DNA of 64,000 nucleotides. Source: Opitutaceae bacterium. GTDB lineage: Bacteria; Verrucomicrobiota; Verrucomicrobiia; Opitutales; Opitutaceae. The stretch lies in the NCBI GenBank assembly GCA_041395105.1, contig JAWLBB010000003.1, positions 310,001 through 374,000 on the forward strand, written 5' to 3'. A program made the translations under genes and the position numbers. This document shows, one piece after another, positions 15,942-24,318 of this stretch (the stretch's first letter is position 1; each line of letters opens with the position of its first letter). The notes under the pieces were generated by a model. The model was not told the DNA's origin. It did no database searches and saw only the letters and a program-made list of their open reading frames with translations.

Positions 15942-17621
15942 TCATTCCGGCAGGACATAGACCTCGGCCAGGACCACCCCCTCCTCGTCGTTGTCCGCGG
16001 AAACATGCGCGGTGTAGCCACCCGGCGGCAGCGTGATGAGAATCGCCGTATCGCGGCTGTCCGCGGCCAGCGGGAACGCCGCCACCTCGGCCGCGGCATT
16101 CACGATGGCCGTCGCCTGGGTGTCCGCCCAGACTTCGTTCTCGGCCAGAAGGGTATTGTCCGGACTGGAGAAAAGACGCAGTCGCGGGTCCGTAACCGCA
16201 CCCTGTACATTGAACTCGCTCAAGGTCGGACCAATCCCCCGGATCAGGACCGTGCGCGGGGCCTCCCCACGCAGAACGAATCCCATGATCATGCGGGCCG
16301 AATTCCCGACAATCCGCCCGCGGGTCGAGATATTGGTCAGCACGCCTCCCCCGCTCCCGGCGACATCATAGACCTCGACCAGCCCCAGGCCGGTCGTGTC
16401 GGCCGAGCCCCGTATTTGCGCGGTGTAGAGCCCGGTCGGCAATTCCTCGAGCAGAACGCCGTCGCGCGTTCCGCTCTCCAGGTCAAAGGCCCCCGCCACC
16501 TGCCACTCCATCCGAACCGACGCCGCGTCGGCCAGACTGCCCCAATCATCGTTGACGGCCACCTCCGCATTGCCCTGAAACAAACGCAGTACCGGGTCCG
16601 CGAGCACTCCATCCAGATTGAACCCGGCCAGCGAGGGACCGATTCCTCGAATCAGGACCCGTCCAGGCTGCGTTCCTTCGATATAGAAGCCGGCAATGAG
16701 AATCCGTCCGCCCGTGCCGACGTTGAGCCGCGTGGATACATTCGCCAGCTGTGCCGGCGCGGCCCCGGGTGCGATCAGCGATAGAAAGGCGGACTGGCTC
16801 GTCACCGATCCACCGCCGTTGCCGACCCGCACCCGGTAAATCCCCGCATCGGCCTCGGAAACGCCGCCCAGATTCAGGGTGGGTTCGGTCTTGCCCGGGA
16901 GGTCCACGCCGTCCCGCGACCATTGGTAAAGAAGGTTCTCTCCTTCGGCTGTGGCCTCAAAGACCACCGGACTGCCCGCCACGGCACCGACCGAAGCCGG
17001 CGGTGTCGTGATCCGCGGCGGTGAGTCCGGGACGACCTCGGCGGCGGCCACCGCGTTGATCGCATTGCGGAAGGTCTGGATCGGTGAATTGAGACTTCCG
17101 TAACCATTTCTTACATACACGAGCTCCCATGGCCGATGGCTGGGCGAATCCGTCAATCCGTTGATGATGGCAAAGATCGGCTGGGCGGAGCCGAATCGGT
17201 TGGCGACCACCCGGTTGAAGTCATTCCAGACCGCCCCGAGTTTGTATTGGTTGATGAAGGCCTGGGTCTGGCTCTCCTGTCCTGCCTGGAGGTTGAGCGA
17301 AACATGAACCAGTTCGACGCCATCCACATTGCCACCACGCTGCTCGAAGTAATCCACCACCTGCGGACCGATCTGAGAGGCGGCCGCCTGGCAGAAGGGG
17401 CACCAATGGGCAAACCATTCGAGGAAGATCACCTTGCCCTCCAGGCTGTAGAGGCTGACCGGAAGCCCGGTGGCCCGATCGGTCAGGGTGAAATTGCTCA
17501 CGGTGTCGCCAACCCGATAGAGCTGGGCCCTGGCCGGAACCAGCGCGGCAACCAGGCCAAGCAGGGCAAACGGGAGGATCATCCGCGATGCGGGAACAGA
17601 GAGATTGGAAGCAGACTTCAT
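15942..17621 (-). CDS. Secreted thioredoxin-like/Ig-like/double IGPSL-module fusion protein
   Basis: This protein of 559 residues has a signal peptide (FALLGLVAALVPARAQ). A TlpA/peroxiredoxin-like domain follows (VGDTVSNFTLTDRATG; redox centre WFAHWCPFCQ, about residue 70). Next comes an Ig-like domain of about 85 residues (ITTPPASVGAVAGSPV...YQWSRDGVDL...ADAGIYRVRVGN). Two tandem modules carry GRVLIRGIGPSLAGFNLDG and RTVLIRGIGPTLSEFNVQG, a repeat common in secreted opitutal proteins. Start moved to the ATG at 17621. It is the last gene of an operon with a beta-barrel and a Cys-ended lipoprotein, so it probably handles disulfides or thiols of a surface component. Confidence 0.85.
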   Translation of the reverse strand: MKSASNLSVPASRMILPFALLGLVAALVPARAQLYRVGDTVSNFTLTDRATGLPVSLYSLEGKVIFLEWFAHWCPFCQAAASQIGPQVVDYFEQRGGNVDGVELVHVSLNLQAGQESQTQAFINQYKLGAVWNDFNRVVANRFGSAQPIFAIINGLTDSPSHRPWELVYVRNGYGSLNSPIQTFRNAINAVAAAEVVPDSPPRITTPPASVGAVAGSPVVFEATAEGENLLYQWSRDGVDLPGKTEPTLNLGGVSEADAGIYRVRVGNGGGSVTSQSAFLSLIAPGAAPAQLANVSTRLNVGTGGRILIAGFYIEGTQPGRVLIRGIGPSLAGFNLDGVLADPVLRLFQGNAEVAVNDDWGSLADAASVRMEWQVAGAFDLESGTRDGVLLEELPTGLYTAQIRGSADTTGLGLVEVYDVAGSGGGVLTNISTRGRIVGNSARMIMGFVLRGEAPRTVLIRGIGPTLSEFNVQGAVTDPRLRLFSSPDNTLLAENEVWADTQATAIVNAAAEVAAFPLAADSRDTAILITLPPGGYTAHVSADNDEEGVVLAEVYVLPE

Positions 17622-17640
17622 GACGGGATTTCGTAAGGGT

Positions 17641-18768
17641 TCAGAAGGTAAAGACGCCGGAGAGCTCGAAGATATTCCAACTCCGGTCACGATAGAGGTT
17701 GCTGAAGAAAATGGTGCCCAGACCGGTCTCCTCGTAGTCGGTCCGGTAAGGGGTCCAGGCCAGGCGCCAGCTCAGGTTGCGATGGGTGCCCTTGATACCG
17801 ATCCCGGCCGACCCGGTGGTCAGGCCCGGAGCGGCCGCCGAGAAGAGGAGCGCGTCTTCGATCTCGCCGTTGTCTTCATAACCGCGGACGGTCGCAAAAA
17901 CCGTCCAGGTTTCGGAAAGATCGCCCTCCACCGCCAATGAACCGTAGAGAGAACGAAAATCCGGGCCTTCGGTCGCCCCTCCGATCCGACCACGGATCCG
18001 CCAGGCTGTGTTGAAGGCCAGATTCGCCGAGAACAGGGCGGACAGCCGCGGGTCCCGGCCGGTGGTTTCCGCGGCCTGCAGTTGCAGGAGAGTACGCAGT
18101 CGCGGCGTCAGAACATTCTCGAGGGTCAGACCGATGGACCGGGCCGTGAGAACACTCGGACCGGATACGAGCCCATCGAAATCAATTTCATAGCCGGGGG
18201 CGATCACGTCCCTCGCATGGGCAAGATCCAATTGGAGAAACCCGCTCGCCGGCAGGTACTCCCATCGCATGCCGGCCGAAAAACTGACACCATGGGGATC
18301 AGGCTCCCTCCAGAGGTCAAATCCCGGAATGTCGCCGAGACCGGAAAACTGCTGCCGGTAGTATTCGGCCAACCAGAGCGAGCGGTAATCGGCGTAACCG
18401 TCGTAGGCGCTTCCGGAGATCAGCCCGGTCCATGCCCCTTCAAAGGCGTGGCGGAAACTTCCCTGAACCGCGAGGGTCTGCTCATGGAGATGCGTGCTCT
18501 CCCCGTTCAGGTCGAAATCGATCGGCTCGTAGTCCACGCTCATGACATCCTGAACCAGGCGCAGGGTGAACTGGCTGGTCGTCTGACGATCGGCCAGACC
18601 GACCACGTAATGGCTGAGCTGGATGTCGGAAGAGAGAACTGCCTCCCCGGCCAGGTCCACTTCCCAACCGTAGGGAAGTCCCCAGCCCTCGGACGGCCTT
18701 TCGGCCAGGGCAGCCGGGAGGAATCCGGCCAGAGCGACCACCCAACATACTGTCCGGCGGATTTTCAT
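17641..18768 (-). CDS. Outer-membrane beta-barrel protein, DUF3570-like
   Basis: This 375-residue protein has a signal peptide (MKIRRTVCWVVALAGFLPAA) and many amphipathic strands with aromatic ends. It finishes in ELSGVFTF, the terminal phenylalanine expected of outer-membrane barrels. The start at 18768 gives an ATGA overlap with the stop of the preceding lipoprotein gene, so translation is coupled. In other bacteria DUF3570 barrels lie next to DUF4266 lipoproteins and thioredoxin-like or ApbE proteins. The neighbourhood here fits that, though the DUF assignment is from memory of the layout. Function unknown; probably a pore or export partner. Confidence 0.75.
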   Translation of the reverse strand: MKIRRTVCWVVALAGFLPAALAERPSEGWGLPYGWEVDLAGEAVLSSDIQLSHYVVGLADRQTTSQFTLRLVQDVMSVDYEPIDFDLNGESTHLHEQTLAVQGSFRHAFEGAWTGLISGSAYDGYADYRSLWLAEYYRQQFSGLGDIPGFDLWREPDPHGVSFSAGMRWEYLPASGFLQLDLAHARDVIAPGYEIDFDGLVSGPSVLTARSIGLTLENVLTPRLRTLLQLQAAETTGRDPRLSALFSANLAFNTAWRIRGRIGGATEGPDFRSLYGSLAVEGDLSETWTVFATVRGYEDNGEIEDALLFSAAAPGLTTGSAGIGIKGTHRNLSWRLAWTPYRTDYEETGLGTIFFSNLYRDRSWNIFELSGVFTF

Positions 18769-19034
18769 CGACATGAAGTGCAACCGGCAGCCTGCCCGCC
18801 GCCATTGGAGGCCAGTCCGGGCTCAAGCTGCGTGAGGAGAGCCGACTCGGCCGCGAGAACCGGCGAATTGGAATAGAGCATTCCCGGCGAGGAGACCATC
18901 GCCTGCCGATAGACGGGCACGCCGGCGCAGCCGGACAGCATCACGCCTGTCACTACAACCAGTCCGCACGCCACCATCTGCCGCCACCAGGGCGGGCATG
19001 CATCAGAAAATAAGAAATCGTCGGAGGTAAACAT
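18765..19034 (-). CDS. Small lipoprotein with C-terminal Cys pair, DUF4266-like
   Basis: This 89-residue lipoprotein has hydrophobic VACGLVVVTGVMLSGC, with L-S-G-C as lipobox, leaving a mature part of about 54 residues. The mature part reads PVYRQAMVSSPGML... and ends GLASNGGGQAAGCTSCR, the Gly-rich plus Cys-rich tail typical of DUF4266. The frame starts with GTG at 19037, then ATG at 19034. An ATG at 18977 would also leave a signal but removes the only basic residue before the hydrophobic core. It is first in the operon with the barrel and thioredoxin fusion. The two terminal cysteines could bind metal or be oxidised by the thioredoxin-like domain. Confidence 0.75.
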   Translation of the reverse strand: MFTSDDFLFSDACPPWWRQMVACGLVVVTGVMLSGCAGVPVYRQAMVSSPGMLYSNSPVLAAESALLTQLEPGLASNGGGQAAGCTSCR

Positions 19035-19156
19035 CACGTATGAAGCACCATTTGAGAGTCCAAACCTGAAACTCTATTCCCGAAAAATAATTCAGTCCGG
19101 ACTCCCGGCGGATTCACTCGCCTTTCGTCCCTTCGCGTTTCAGACTCCCGCCGACC

Positions 19157-20071
19157 ATGAATCGACGTTCCTTCGTTCAGAAATCCCTCGCGGCCGGAAC
19201 CCTCGCCGCGGTCGGTACCCAGGTCCTGAAGTCTGAAGATCTGCTCAAACCTTCCGGCCAATTCCGTCTCAAGTATGCACCGCACTTCGGCATGTTCGAG
19301 AACCATGCGGGCAAAGACCTGGTGGACCAGGTCCGTTTCATGGCGGACCAGGGTTTCTCCGCGATGGAGGACAACGATATGTGGAAGCGGGAGGTCGCGG
19401 ATCAGGAAAAGGTGGCCCGCGAACTTGACCGGCTGGGCATGACCATGGGGGTCTTTGTCGCCTACGCCGATTTCAAGAACCCGACCTTCACTGCGGGCAA
19501 GACGGAGGACAAGGAAATGGTCCTCGGCAGGATCCGGGACTCAATCGAGGTGGCCAAGCGGGTCAATGCCAGGTGGATGACCGTCGTGCCCGGCACGTTT
19601 GATCCCGGACTCGAGTGGGGCTACCAGACCTCCAATGTGATCGACCTCCTGAAAGCCTGCGTGGAGATCTGCGAACCCGCGGGAGTCACCATGGTCCTCG
19701 AACCGCTCAACCCCTGGACCAACCATCCCGGACTTTTCCTGACCAAGATTCCGCAAGCCTATCAGATCTGTCGGGCGGTCAACAGCCCGTCCTGCAAGAT
19801 ACTCGACGATCTCTACCACCAGCAGGTGACCGAGGGAAACCTCATCCCTAACCTCGATCGCGCCTGGGACGAGATCGCGTATTTCCAACTCGGCGACAAC
19901 CCCGGGCGAAAAGAGCCGACGACGGGCGAGATCAACTTCAAGAACATCTTTCGTCATCTGCACGCCAAGGGCTATACCGGTATCCTCGGGATGGAACACG
20001 GGAAGAGCCTCCCCGGACTGGAGGGTGAGAAGGCACTTCTCGCCGCCTACCGCGCCTGCGACAGTTTCTGA
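19157..20071 (+). CDS. Sugar phosphate isomerase/epimerase-type TIM barrel, hydroxypyruvate isomerase-like, Tat signal
   Basis: This 304-residue protein starts MNRRSFVQKSLAAGTLAAVG, a twin-arginine signal. The rest is an AP-endonuclease 2-type TIM barrel: YAPHFGMFENHAG, RWMTVVPGTFDPG, GVTMVLEPLNPWTNHPGLFL (metal-site Glu), CKILDDLYHQQVTEGN, IAYFQLGDNPGR, GYTGILGMEHGKS (second metal Glu). Order and length match hydroxypyruvate isomerase relatives. Export through Tat suggests a periplasmic role in sugar-acid metabolism. It is divergent from the lipoprotein operon with 122 bp between. Confidence 0.85.
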   Translation: MNRRSFVQKSLAAGTLAAVGTQVLKSEDLLKPSGQFRLKYAPHFGMFENHAGKDLVDQVRFMADQGFSAMEDNDMWKREVADQEKVARELDRLGMTMGVFVAYADFKNPTFTAGKTEDKEMVLGRIRDSIEVAKRVNARWMTVVPGTFDPGLEWGYQTSNVIDLLKACVEICEPAGVTMVLEPLNPWTNHPGLFLTKIPQAYQICRAVNSPSCKILDDLYHQQVTEGNLIPNLDRAWDEIAYFQLGDNPGRKEPTTGEINFKNIFRHLHAKGYTGILGMEHGKSLPGLEGEKALLAAYRACDSF

Positions 20072-20105
20072 ATAGACTCCGGGCAATGGCGACGATCCAT
20101 CCGCC

Positions 20106-20375
20106 CTACTCCGGGCCGGTCTCCCGCTCCAGTCGCTCGAGGATGGCCATGGCTTCGTCCCGATTCGCGCCGCACATTTCCGGTCCCGGCCGCAGACTCT
20201 GACAGAAGGCGGGGCGTTCGGGCCGTCCGAAAAGTGCGCACCGGTAATCCGGCGTCAAATGCAGACAGCGGACCCCGGCGGGTTTGCCGTGTGGCATTCC
20301 CGGCATCGGCGTATGGATCGAGGGCGCGATGCAGCAGGCACCACAACCCGGGCGGCATTCCATCAGGTCGCTCAT
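20106..20375 (-). CDS. YkgJ-type cysteine-cluster protein
   Basis: This small protein of 89 residues begins MSDLMECRPGCGACCIAPSI. It carries the zinc/iron-chelating pattern C-x3-C-x2-C-C, then GVRCLHLTPDYRCALFGRPERPAFCQSLRP and CGANRDEA. This Cys layout defines the YkgJ/CxxCxxCC family, whose role is poorly known. The frame is open to 20423, but that would overlap the upstream lipoprotein gene. The ATG at 20375 begins next to the cluster. It is last in a run with the lipoprotein and the zinc-type dehydrogenase. Confidence 0.85.
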   Translation of the reverse strand: MSDLMECRPGCGACCIAPSIHTPMPGMPHGKPAGVRCLHLTPDYRCALFGRPERPAFCQSLRPGPEMCGANRDEAMAILERLERETGPE

Positions 20376-20398
20376 GGACTCGGCAGGAAGCTCGGCCG

Positions 20399-20815
20399 TT
20401 AGTGCCGGAAGAAATCGACCCACTCGATTTCAATCGGCTGGTTTCCCGAACCGGTCACGCCGGCGGGCAGATCGACTTCATAGCCGCCTTTGGCGCCGTC
20501 GTCGCTGCGCTCCGTCCGATAGAGTTTCTCCCCGTTGACCACAAATGATTCGAGTGCTTTCAGATTGAGCTGAAACCGGACCGCATCGGGCCAGTTCCCC
20601 TCGAGCGGCCAGATGGTGGCCCGCCCGATGCCAAACTCGCTCGAAATGATGAATACGGTTGCAGGGCCCTCGCGGACGACGTCGATCGAATCCCCCTCTT
20701 GGCGGGGACCGGTCAGCCGGCACTCGAACCGGGCATCCGTTCTCTCGCGTGAGCCGCAGCCGGTCGCCAGAATCAGGAATAATGTGCAGAAAATGCCCGG
20801 GACGATGGAGTGCAT
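20399..20815 (-). CDS. Small lipoprotein of unknown function
   Basis: This 138-residue protein starts MHSIVPGIFCTLFLILATGC, a lipoprotein signal with A-T-G-C lipobox. The mature domain (about 118 residues) is predicted to be beta-rich (RFECRLTGPRQ, TVFIISSEFGIG, GYEVDLPAGVTG, QPIEIEWVDFFRH). I do not recognise a family. The open frame extends upstream into the dehydrogenase gene, but those residues are shadow sequence. It lies 53 bp after the dehydrogenase and 23 bp before the YkgJ-type gene. Confidence 0.75.
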   Translation of the reverse strand: MHSIVPGIFCTLFLILATGCGSRERTDARFECRLTGPRQEGDSIDVVREGPATVFIISSEFGIGRATIWPLEGNWPDAVRFQLNLKALESFVVNGEKLYRTERSDDGAKGGYEVDLPAGVTGSGNQPIEIEWVDFFRH

Positions 20816-20868
20816 TGCCCCAATCTGCACTGAGCCGCTGAAAAGGCCAATCCTGGAAGCCGATCCAT

Positions 20869-21867
20869 TCAAGCACGGCGCCAGTCGAAAGCCACGGTCA
20901 GCAATTCTTCCTTGGCCGCACGCAGCTCCGCATAGGTATCCGGCGCCTTTGCCACCGGTCGCAACCCAGTGATGATGTCCCGTATCCGCAACTTCCCCCG
21001 GGCCAGCAGATCCAGCACATTCCGACTGTCCCGCGGCTGCTGATCCCGAGTCAGCAGGAGGCTCAGCTCCCGCCGGAAACATTCCTGGTAGTCGAGGGTG
21101 AAATCCGCCGGGTAGCTCCCCTGCAGCAGGAGACGCCCGCCGCTCTCCGGAGAGTCGTCCCACGGCTTGACTCGGACCAACTCCATCGATTGCGGCAAAA
21201 CGCGTGCCGATCCCGTCACATCAACCACAAGATCGGCGCCGTCCGGAAATACCTCCCGGAAAGTGTTCAGGAGACTACCCTCGACCAGACGGGCGTCGAG
21301 GCCGGACTGCCGGGCAAAAGCGACACGTTGCGCTGATACATCGGCGACTACCACGTGTGCCCCGGTCATGGCGTGGAGACGGGCGGAGAGTTGGCCGAGA
21401 GGACCCAGGCCGACCACCGCAACCTTTTCATTCGGTCCCGGTCGACTGACCCGAAGTCCGTGATAGGCGATCGCGGCCAGTTTCACCATGGATGCGTCCA
21501 ACAGGTCGACGCCACCGGGCACCGGGAGAACGGCGGACTCCCTGACCACTGCGTGGCTGATGTGACCGCCCCAGCAGCGTCCACGGTCACTGATGCGCTC
21601 CGTGCCATTGCAGCAGACCCGGGTGCCCACCGCAAGCGTCACTCCGGCACCCGTCTCGACGATCACGCCCGAAAGCTGGTAGCCGGGAACAAAGGGGAAA
21701 GGCCCTGAACCGGCCTGTTGCCCGGCCAGGCTGCGAAGCTCCGTTCCCGGGCTGATACAGCTGAAATGGGTCTCCACGATAACCTCGCCCACTCCGGGCG
21801 CGGGGATGACGGCCTGACCGACCTCGATTTGATCCACTCCCGCAAATAGGACCGCCTGTGTTTTCAT
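20869..21867 (-). CDS. Zinc-type (MDR) alcohol dehydrogenase
   Basis: This 332-residue medium-chain dehydrogenase has a GroES-like N-terminal domain (FSCISPGTELRSLAG; FVPGYQLSGVIVETGAGV) and a nucleotide-binding fold (KVAVVGLGPLGQLSARLHAM, about residues 147-166, then HVVVADVSAQRVAFA). The classical catalytic-zinc residues C-x-x-H/E are only partly evident, as in bacteriochlorophyllide/threonine-dehydrogenase-like subgroups. Substrate unknown. It is divergent from the amidohydrolase gene. Confidence 0.85.
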   Translation of the reverse strand: MKTQAVLFAGVDQIEVGQAVIPAPGVGEVIVETHFSCISPGTELRSLAGQQAGSGPFPFVPGYQLSGVIVETGAGVTLAVGTRVCCNGTERISDRGRCWGGHISHAVVRESAVLPVPGGVDLLDASMVKLAAIAYHGLRVSRPGPNEKVAVVGLGPLGQLSARLHAMTGAHVVVADVSAQRVAFARQSGLDARLVEGSLLNTFREVFPDGADLVVDVTGSARVLPQSMELVRVKPWDDSPESGGRLLLQGSYPADFTLDYQECFRRELSLLLTRDQQPRDSRNVLDLLARGKLRIRDIITGLRPVAKAPDTYAELRAAKEELLTVAFDWRRA

Positions 21868-22040
21868 CCTGCAGTTGATTGCGGAAAAGTGGGAAAATGA
21901 CCAGACTCTGGCATGGTCTGATTTAGACCGCCACGCCGGCAGGCACCGGCCGGATCTTGTCTCCCTTCGATTTGCGGCGACAGCGACGAACCATGGATTG
22001 ACCTTACCTGCGGAACAAATCCAGTATGGGAATACGGCGG

Positions 22041-23012
22041 ATGATTATCGATTGCCACAACCACCTCGGGGCCGATGACGAGCTTTTCCGCTCCGGCGCC
22101 CTCCCCTATGGCCAGGATCTGCTGACCATGACCTCGATCGGTCGAGCGGGTGGTGTCACCAATTGGATCGTTTTCCCCTTCGTCCACTACCGGGGACAGC
22201 CCGGAACCCTGCTGCCCCCTCCGCCCGGGGAACTTGCGGCCCCCTTTGCCTGGGAAAACCTCCGGCTGGCCGGCGAACTCCGTCATCAACTGCCTGAGCA
22301 GGGAAGAGACTGCCTGCAGTTTGCCATGCTCGATCCCGCCCGGAATACCGATCTTCAGATCGCCGCCCTCCGTCGTCTTCGCGACCAGTATCCCATCGCC
22401 GGACTGAAAATCCAGGCAACCGTCATCAAGTCGCCGATCGGGGCTTTGCATGATGTCGGTTCCTGCTTCGTCGATCTCGCCGCCGAATGGGACATCCCGT
22501 TCATCATTCATACCAGCGTGATCGACAACGACCCCTGGTCCCAGGCCGATGAAATCGCCGGGATCGCCGAATCGCGACCGGATGTTCGCTTCTGCCTCGC
22601 CCACTCCTGTCGCTTTGACCGATCGGTCCTGGATCGGATCGCCGGATTGGCCAACGCCTGGTTTGACTGTTCGGCGCACCTCATTCACTGCCAGAGTGTG
22701 GTCCGGGAGTTGCCGATCGTCGCACCACCCGGGCGTCGCTTCAAGAGTGATTACCGCGATCCGGTCCGGGTCCTGGCGGATCTCGCCGCGGCCTATCCGG
22801 GCAAGCTCATCTGGGGGAGTGATTCGCCCGCTTATCTCTGGATTGAACCGGCCGGCAGCGCCCTTCCCAGCCTGATCGCGACTTATCAGGAGGAAACGGC
22901 CTGCCTGCGCGCTCTTCCCGAGGCTGTCATCCGGGAGATCGCCGCGAAAAACACCATGAACTGGCTTGGAACGGCAGAGGGCTCTTTCCCAACCACCGGT
23001 TCCGTTAGCTAA
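22041..23012 (+). CDS. Amidohydrolase family 2 metal-dependent hydrolase
   Basis: This protein of 323 residues begins MIIDCHNHLGADDELF, with the D-x-H-x-H metal motif. It continues with a TIM barrel: IAGLKIQATVIKSP, WDIPFIIHTSVIDNDPWSQA (metal His), RPDVRFCLAHSCRFD (metal His), and GKLIWGSDSPAYLW (catalytic Asp). This is the layout of ACMSD/uracil-decarboxylase-like amidohydrolases. An alternative ATG at 22026 lies five codons upstream. GGGAA eight bases before 22041 favours the later start. Substrate unknown. Confidence 0.85.
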   Translation: MIIDCHNHLGADDELFRSGALPYGQDLLTMTSIGRAGGVTNWIVFPFVHYRGQPGTLLPPPPGELAAPFAWENLRLAGELRHQLPEQGRDCLQFAMLDPARNTDLQIAALRRLRDQYPIAGLKIQATVIKSPIGALHDVGSCFVDLAAEWDIPFIIHTSVIDNDPWSQADEIAGIAESRPDVRFCLAHSCRFDRSVLDRIAGLANAWFDCSAHLIHCQSVVRELPIVAPPGRRFKSDYRDPVRVLADLAAAYPGKLIWGSDSPAYLWIEPAGSALPSLIATYQEETACLRALPEAVIREIAAKNTMNWLGTAEGSFPTTGSVS

Positions 23013-23067
23013 TTGATTGAAATACCCCAAGACCTGCCTCACTCTGGATCCTGAACCCAGTCGAAAC

Positions 23068-23502
23068 ATGGAAAACAACAATCCCGAAAATCAACCGACC
23101 GGCTCCACCCCGCCCCCGGCCGCTCCCACCCCCACCATCACCACAGGCCCCTCCACCGAGACTTCCAAGGAGGCACGCAATTTCGGCATGCTCTGTCATA
23201 TCACCGCGCTGGCAGGCGTGCTTGTTGCCGGGTTCGGAAGCTGGATCGGCCCTCTCGTCATCTGGCTCCTGAAAAAGGATGAATACGCTTTTGTGGACGA
23301 CCAGGGCAAGGAAGCGCTCAACTTCCAAATCACCTGCCTGATCGGCTATGTTGTCGGCTTTGTTCTCATGCTCGTAGTCATCGGCATCGCCGTCATCTTC
23401 GTTGTCAGCCTGTATTGGCTCATTTTCACGATCATCGCGGCAGTCAAAGCGAGCGAGGGCGTGGCCTATCGCTATCCCTTCTGCATTCGATTCCTCAAGT
23501 AG
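23068..23502 (+). CDS. DUF4870-type membrane protein
   Basis: This 144-residue protein begins MENNNPENQPTGSTPPPAAP, a Pro-rich cytoplasmic tail. It has three hydrophobic segments (LCHITALAGVLVAGFGSWIG; FQITCLIGYVVGFVLMLVVI; AVIFVVSLYWLIFTIIAA). The signature DDQGKEALNFQIT and ending ASEGVAYRYPFCIRFLK are typical of DUF4870/Tic20-like proteins. Function unknown. Start moved from 23017 to the ATG at 23068. It ends 26 bp before ppgK. Confidence 0.88.
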   Translation: MENNNPENQPTGSTPPPAAPTPTITTGPSTETSKEARNFGMLCHITALAGVLVAGFGSWIGPLVIWLLKKDEYAFVDDQGKEALNFQITCLIGYVVGFVLMLVVIGIAVIFVVSLYWLIFTIIAAVKASEGVAYRYPFCIRFLK

Positions 23503-23528
23503 GGAGCATACCGGCGGCACCGACCAGC

Positions 23529-24260
23529 ATGCAGGTACTGGGTATCGATATCGGCGGCTCGGGGTTGAAGGGTGCTCCGGTCGATCTTGAAAAGGGGAGA
23601 CTGTTGACCGAGCGTGTCCGCATCGCTACGCCGCAACCGGCCAAACCGGCGGCCGTCGCCAAGGTCTTTGCCGAACTCGTGGCCGCATTCGATTGGAAGG
23701 GGCCCATCGGCGTCGGTTTCCCGGGAATCATGCGGCAGAATACCGCCTGCAGCGCAGCCAACCTCCACACAACCTGGATCGGCCGGGACCTCGGCGAGCT
23801 CTTCGGACGCAAGTGCCGCTGCCCCGTCGGAGTCATCAACGATGCCGATGCCGCCGGACTCGCCGAGATCACCTACGGTGCCGGGAAAGGCCGCAAGGGG
23901 TCGATCGTTCTCCTGACCCTGGGCACCGGCATCGGCTCCGCCCTCTTCATCGACGGCAGGTTGTATCCGAATTCCGAATTCGGCCATCTCATTTTCAAGG
24001 ACACCATTGCCGAGAAATTCGCGGCGTCGAGCGTGCGCAAGGCCGAAAAGCTGAGCTGGGAGGAGTGGGGCTCCCGGCTCAATGAATACCTCGTCCATCT
24101 CCACCGGGTCATCTTCCCGGATCTCATCATTCTCGGCGGCGGAGTCAGCGCCAAATTCGCGCGCTACAAGAAACAGATCAACTGCGGCGCGGAAGTCGTG
24201 CCCGCCCGGTTGAAGAACAATGCCGGCATCATCGGTGCCGCCCTTGCCGCCCCCCGCTGA
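23529..24260 (+). CDS. ppgK: Polyphosphate glucokinase (ROK family)
   Basis: This 243-residue cytoplasmic kinase phosphorylates glucose using polyphosphate and/or ATP. It has the phosphate-1 motif VLGIDIGGSGLKGAPVDLEK at the N-terminus, GPIGVGFPGIMRQNT, the catalytic-Asp stretch VINDADAAGLAEITYGAGKG and phosphate-2 ALIVLLTLGTGIGSALF-like (SIVLLTLGTGIGSALF). LIILGGGVSAKFARYKKQIN is also PpgK-like. The frame is open to 23415, but the ATG at 23529 begins just before the first ROK strand. It is followed by aquaporin. Confidence 0.92.
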   Translation: MQVLGIDIGGSGLKGAPVDLEKGRLLTERVRIATPQPAKPAAVAKVFAELVAAFDWKGPIGVGFPGIMRQNTACSAANLHTTWIGRDLGELFGRKCRCPVGVINDADAAGLAEITYGAGKGRKGSIVLLTLGTGIGSALFIDGRLYPNSEFGHLIFKDTIAEKFAASSVRKAEKLSWEEWGSRLNEYLVHLHRVIFPDLIILGGGVSAKFARYKKQINCGAEVVPARLKNNAGIIGAALAAPR

Positions 24261-24318
24261 AGACCTCTCCCCTGAAAACGGGTCGTTCAACAACCCCAAA
24301 ATACACTAACTGAAATAC

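Noticed and set aside
21864..23081. 405-codon minus-strand frame across the amidohydrolase gene
   Set aside because: The plus-strand amidohydrolase has its metal motifs. The antisense protein shows none of any family.
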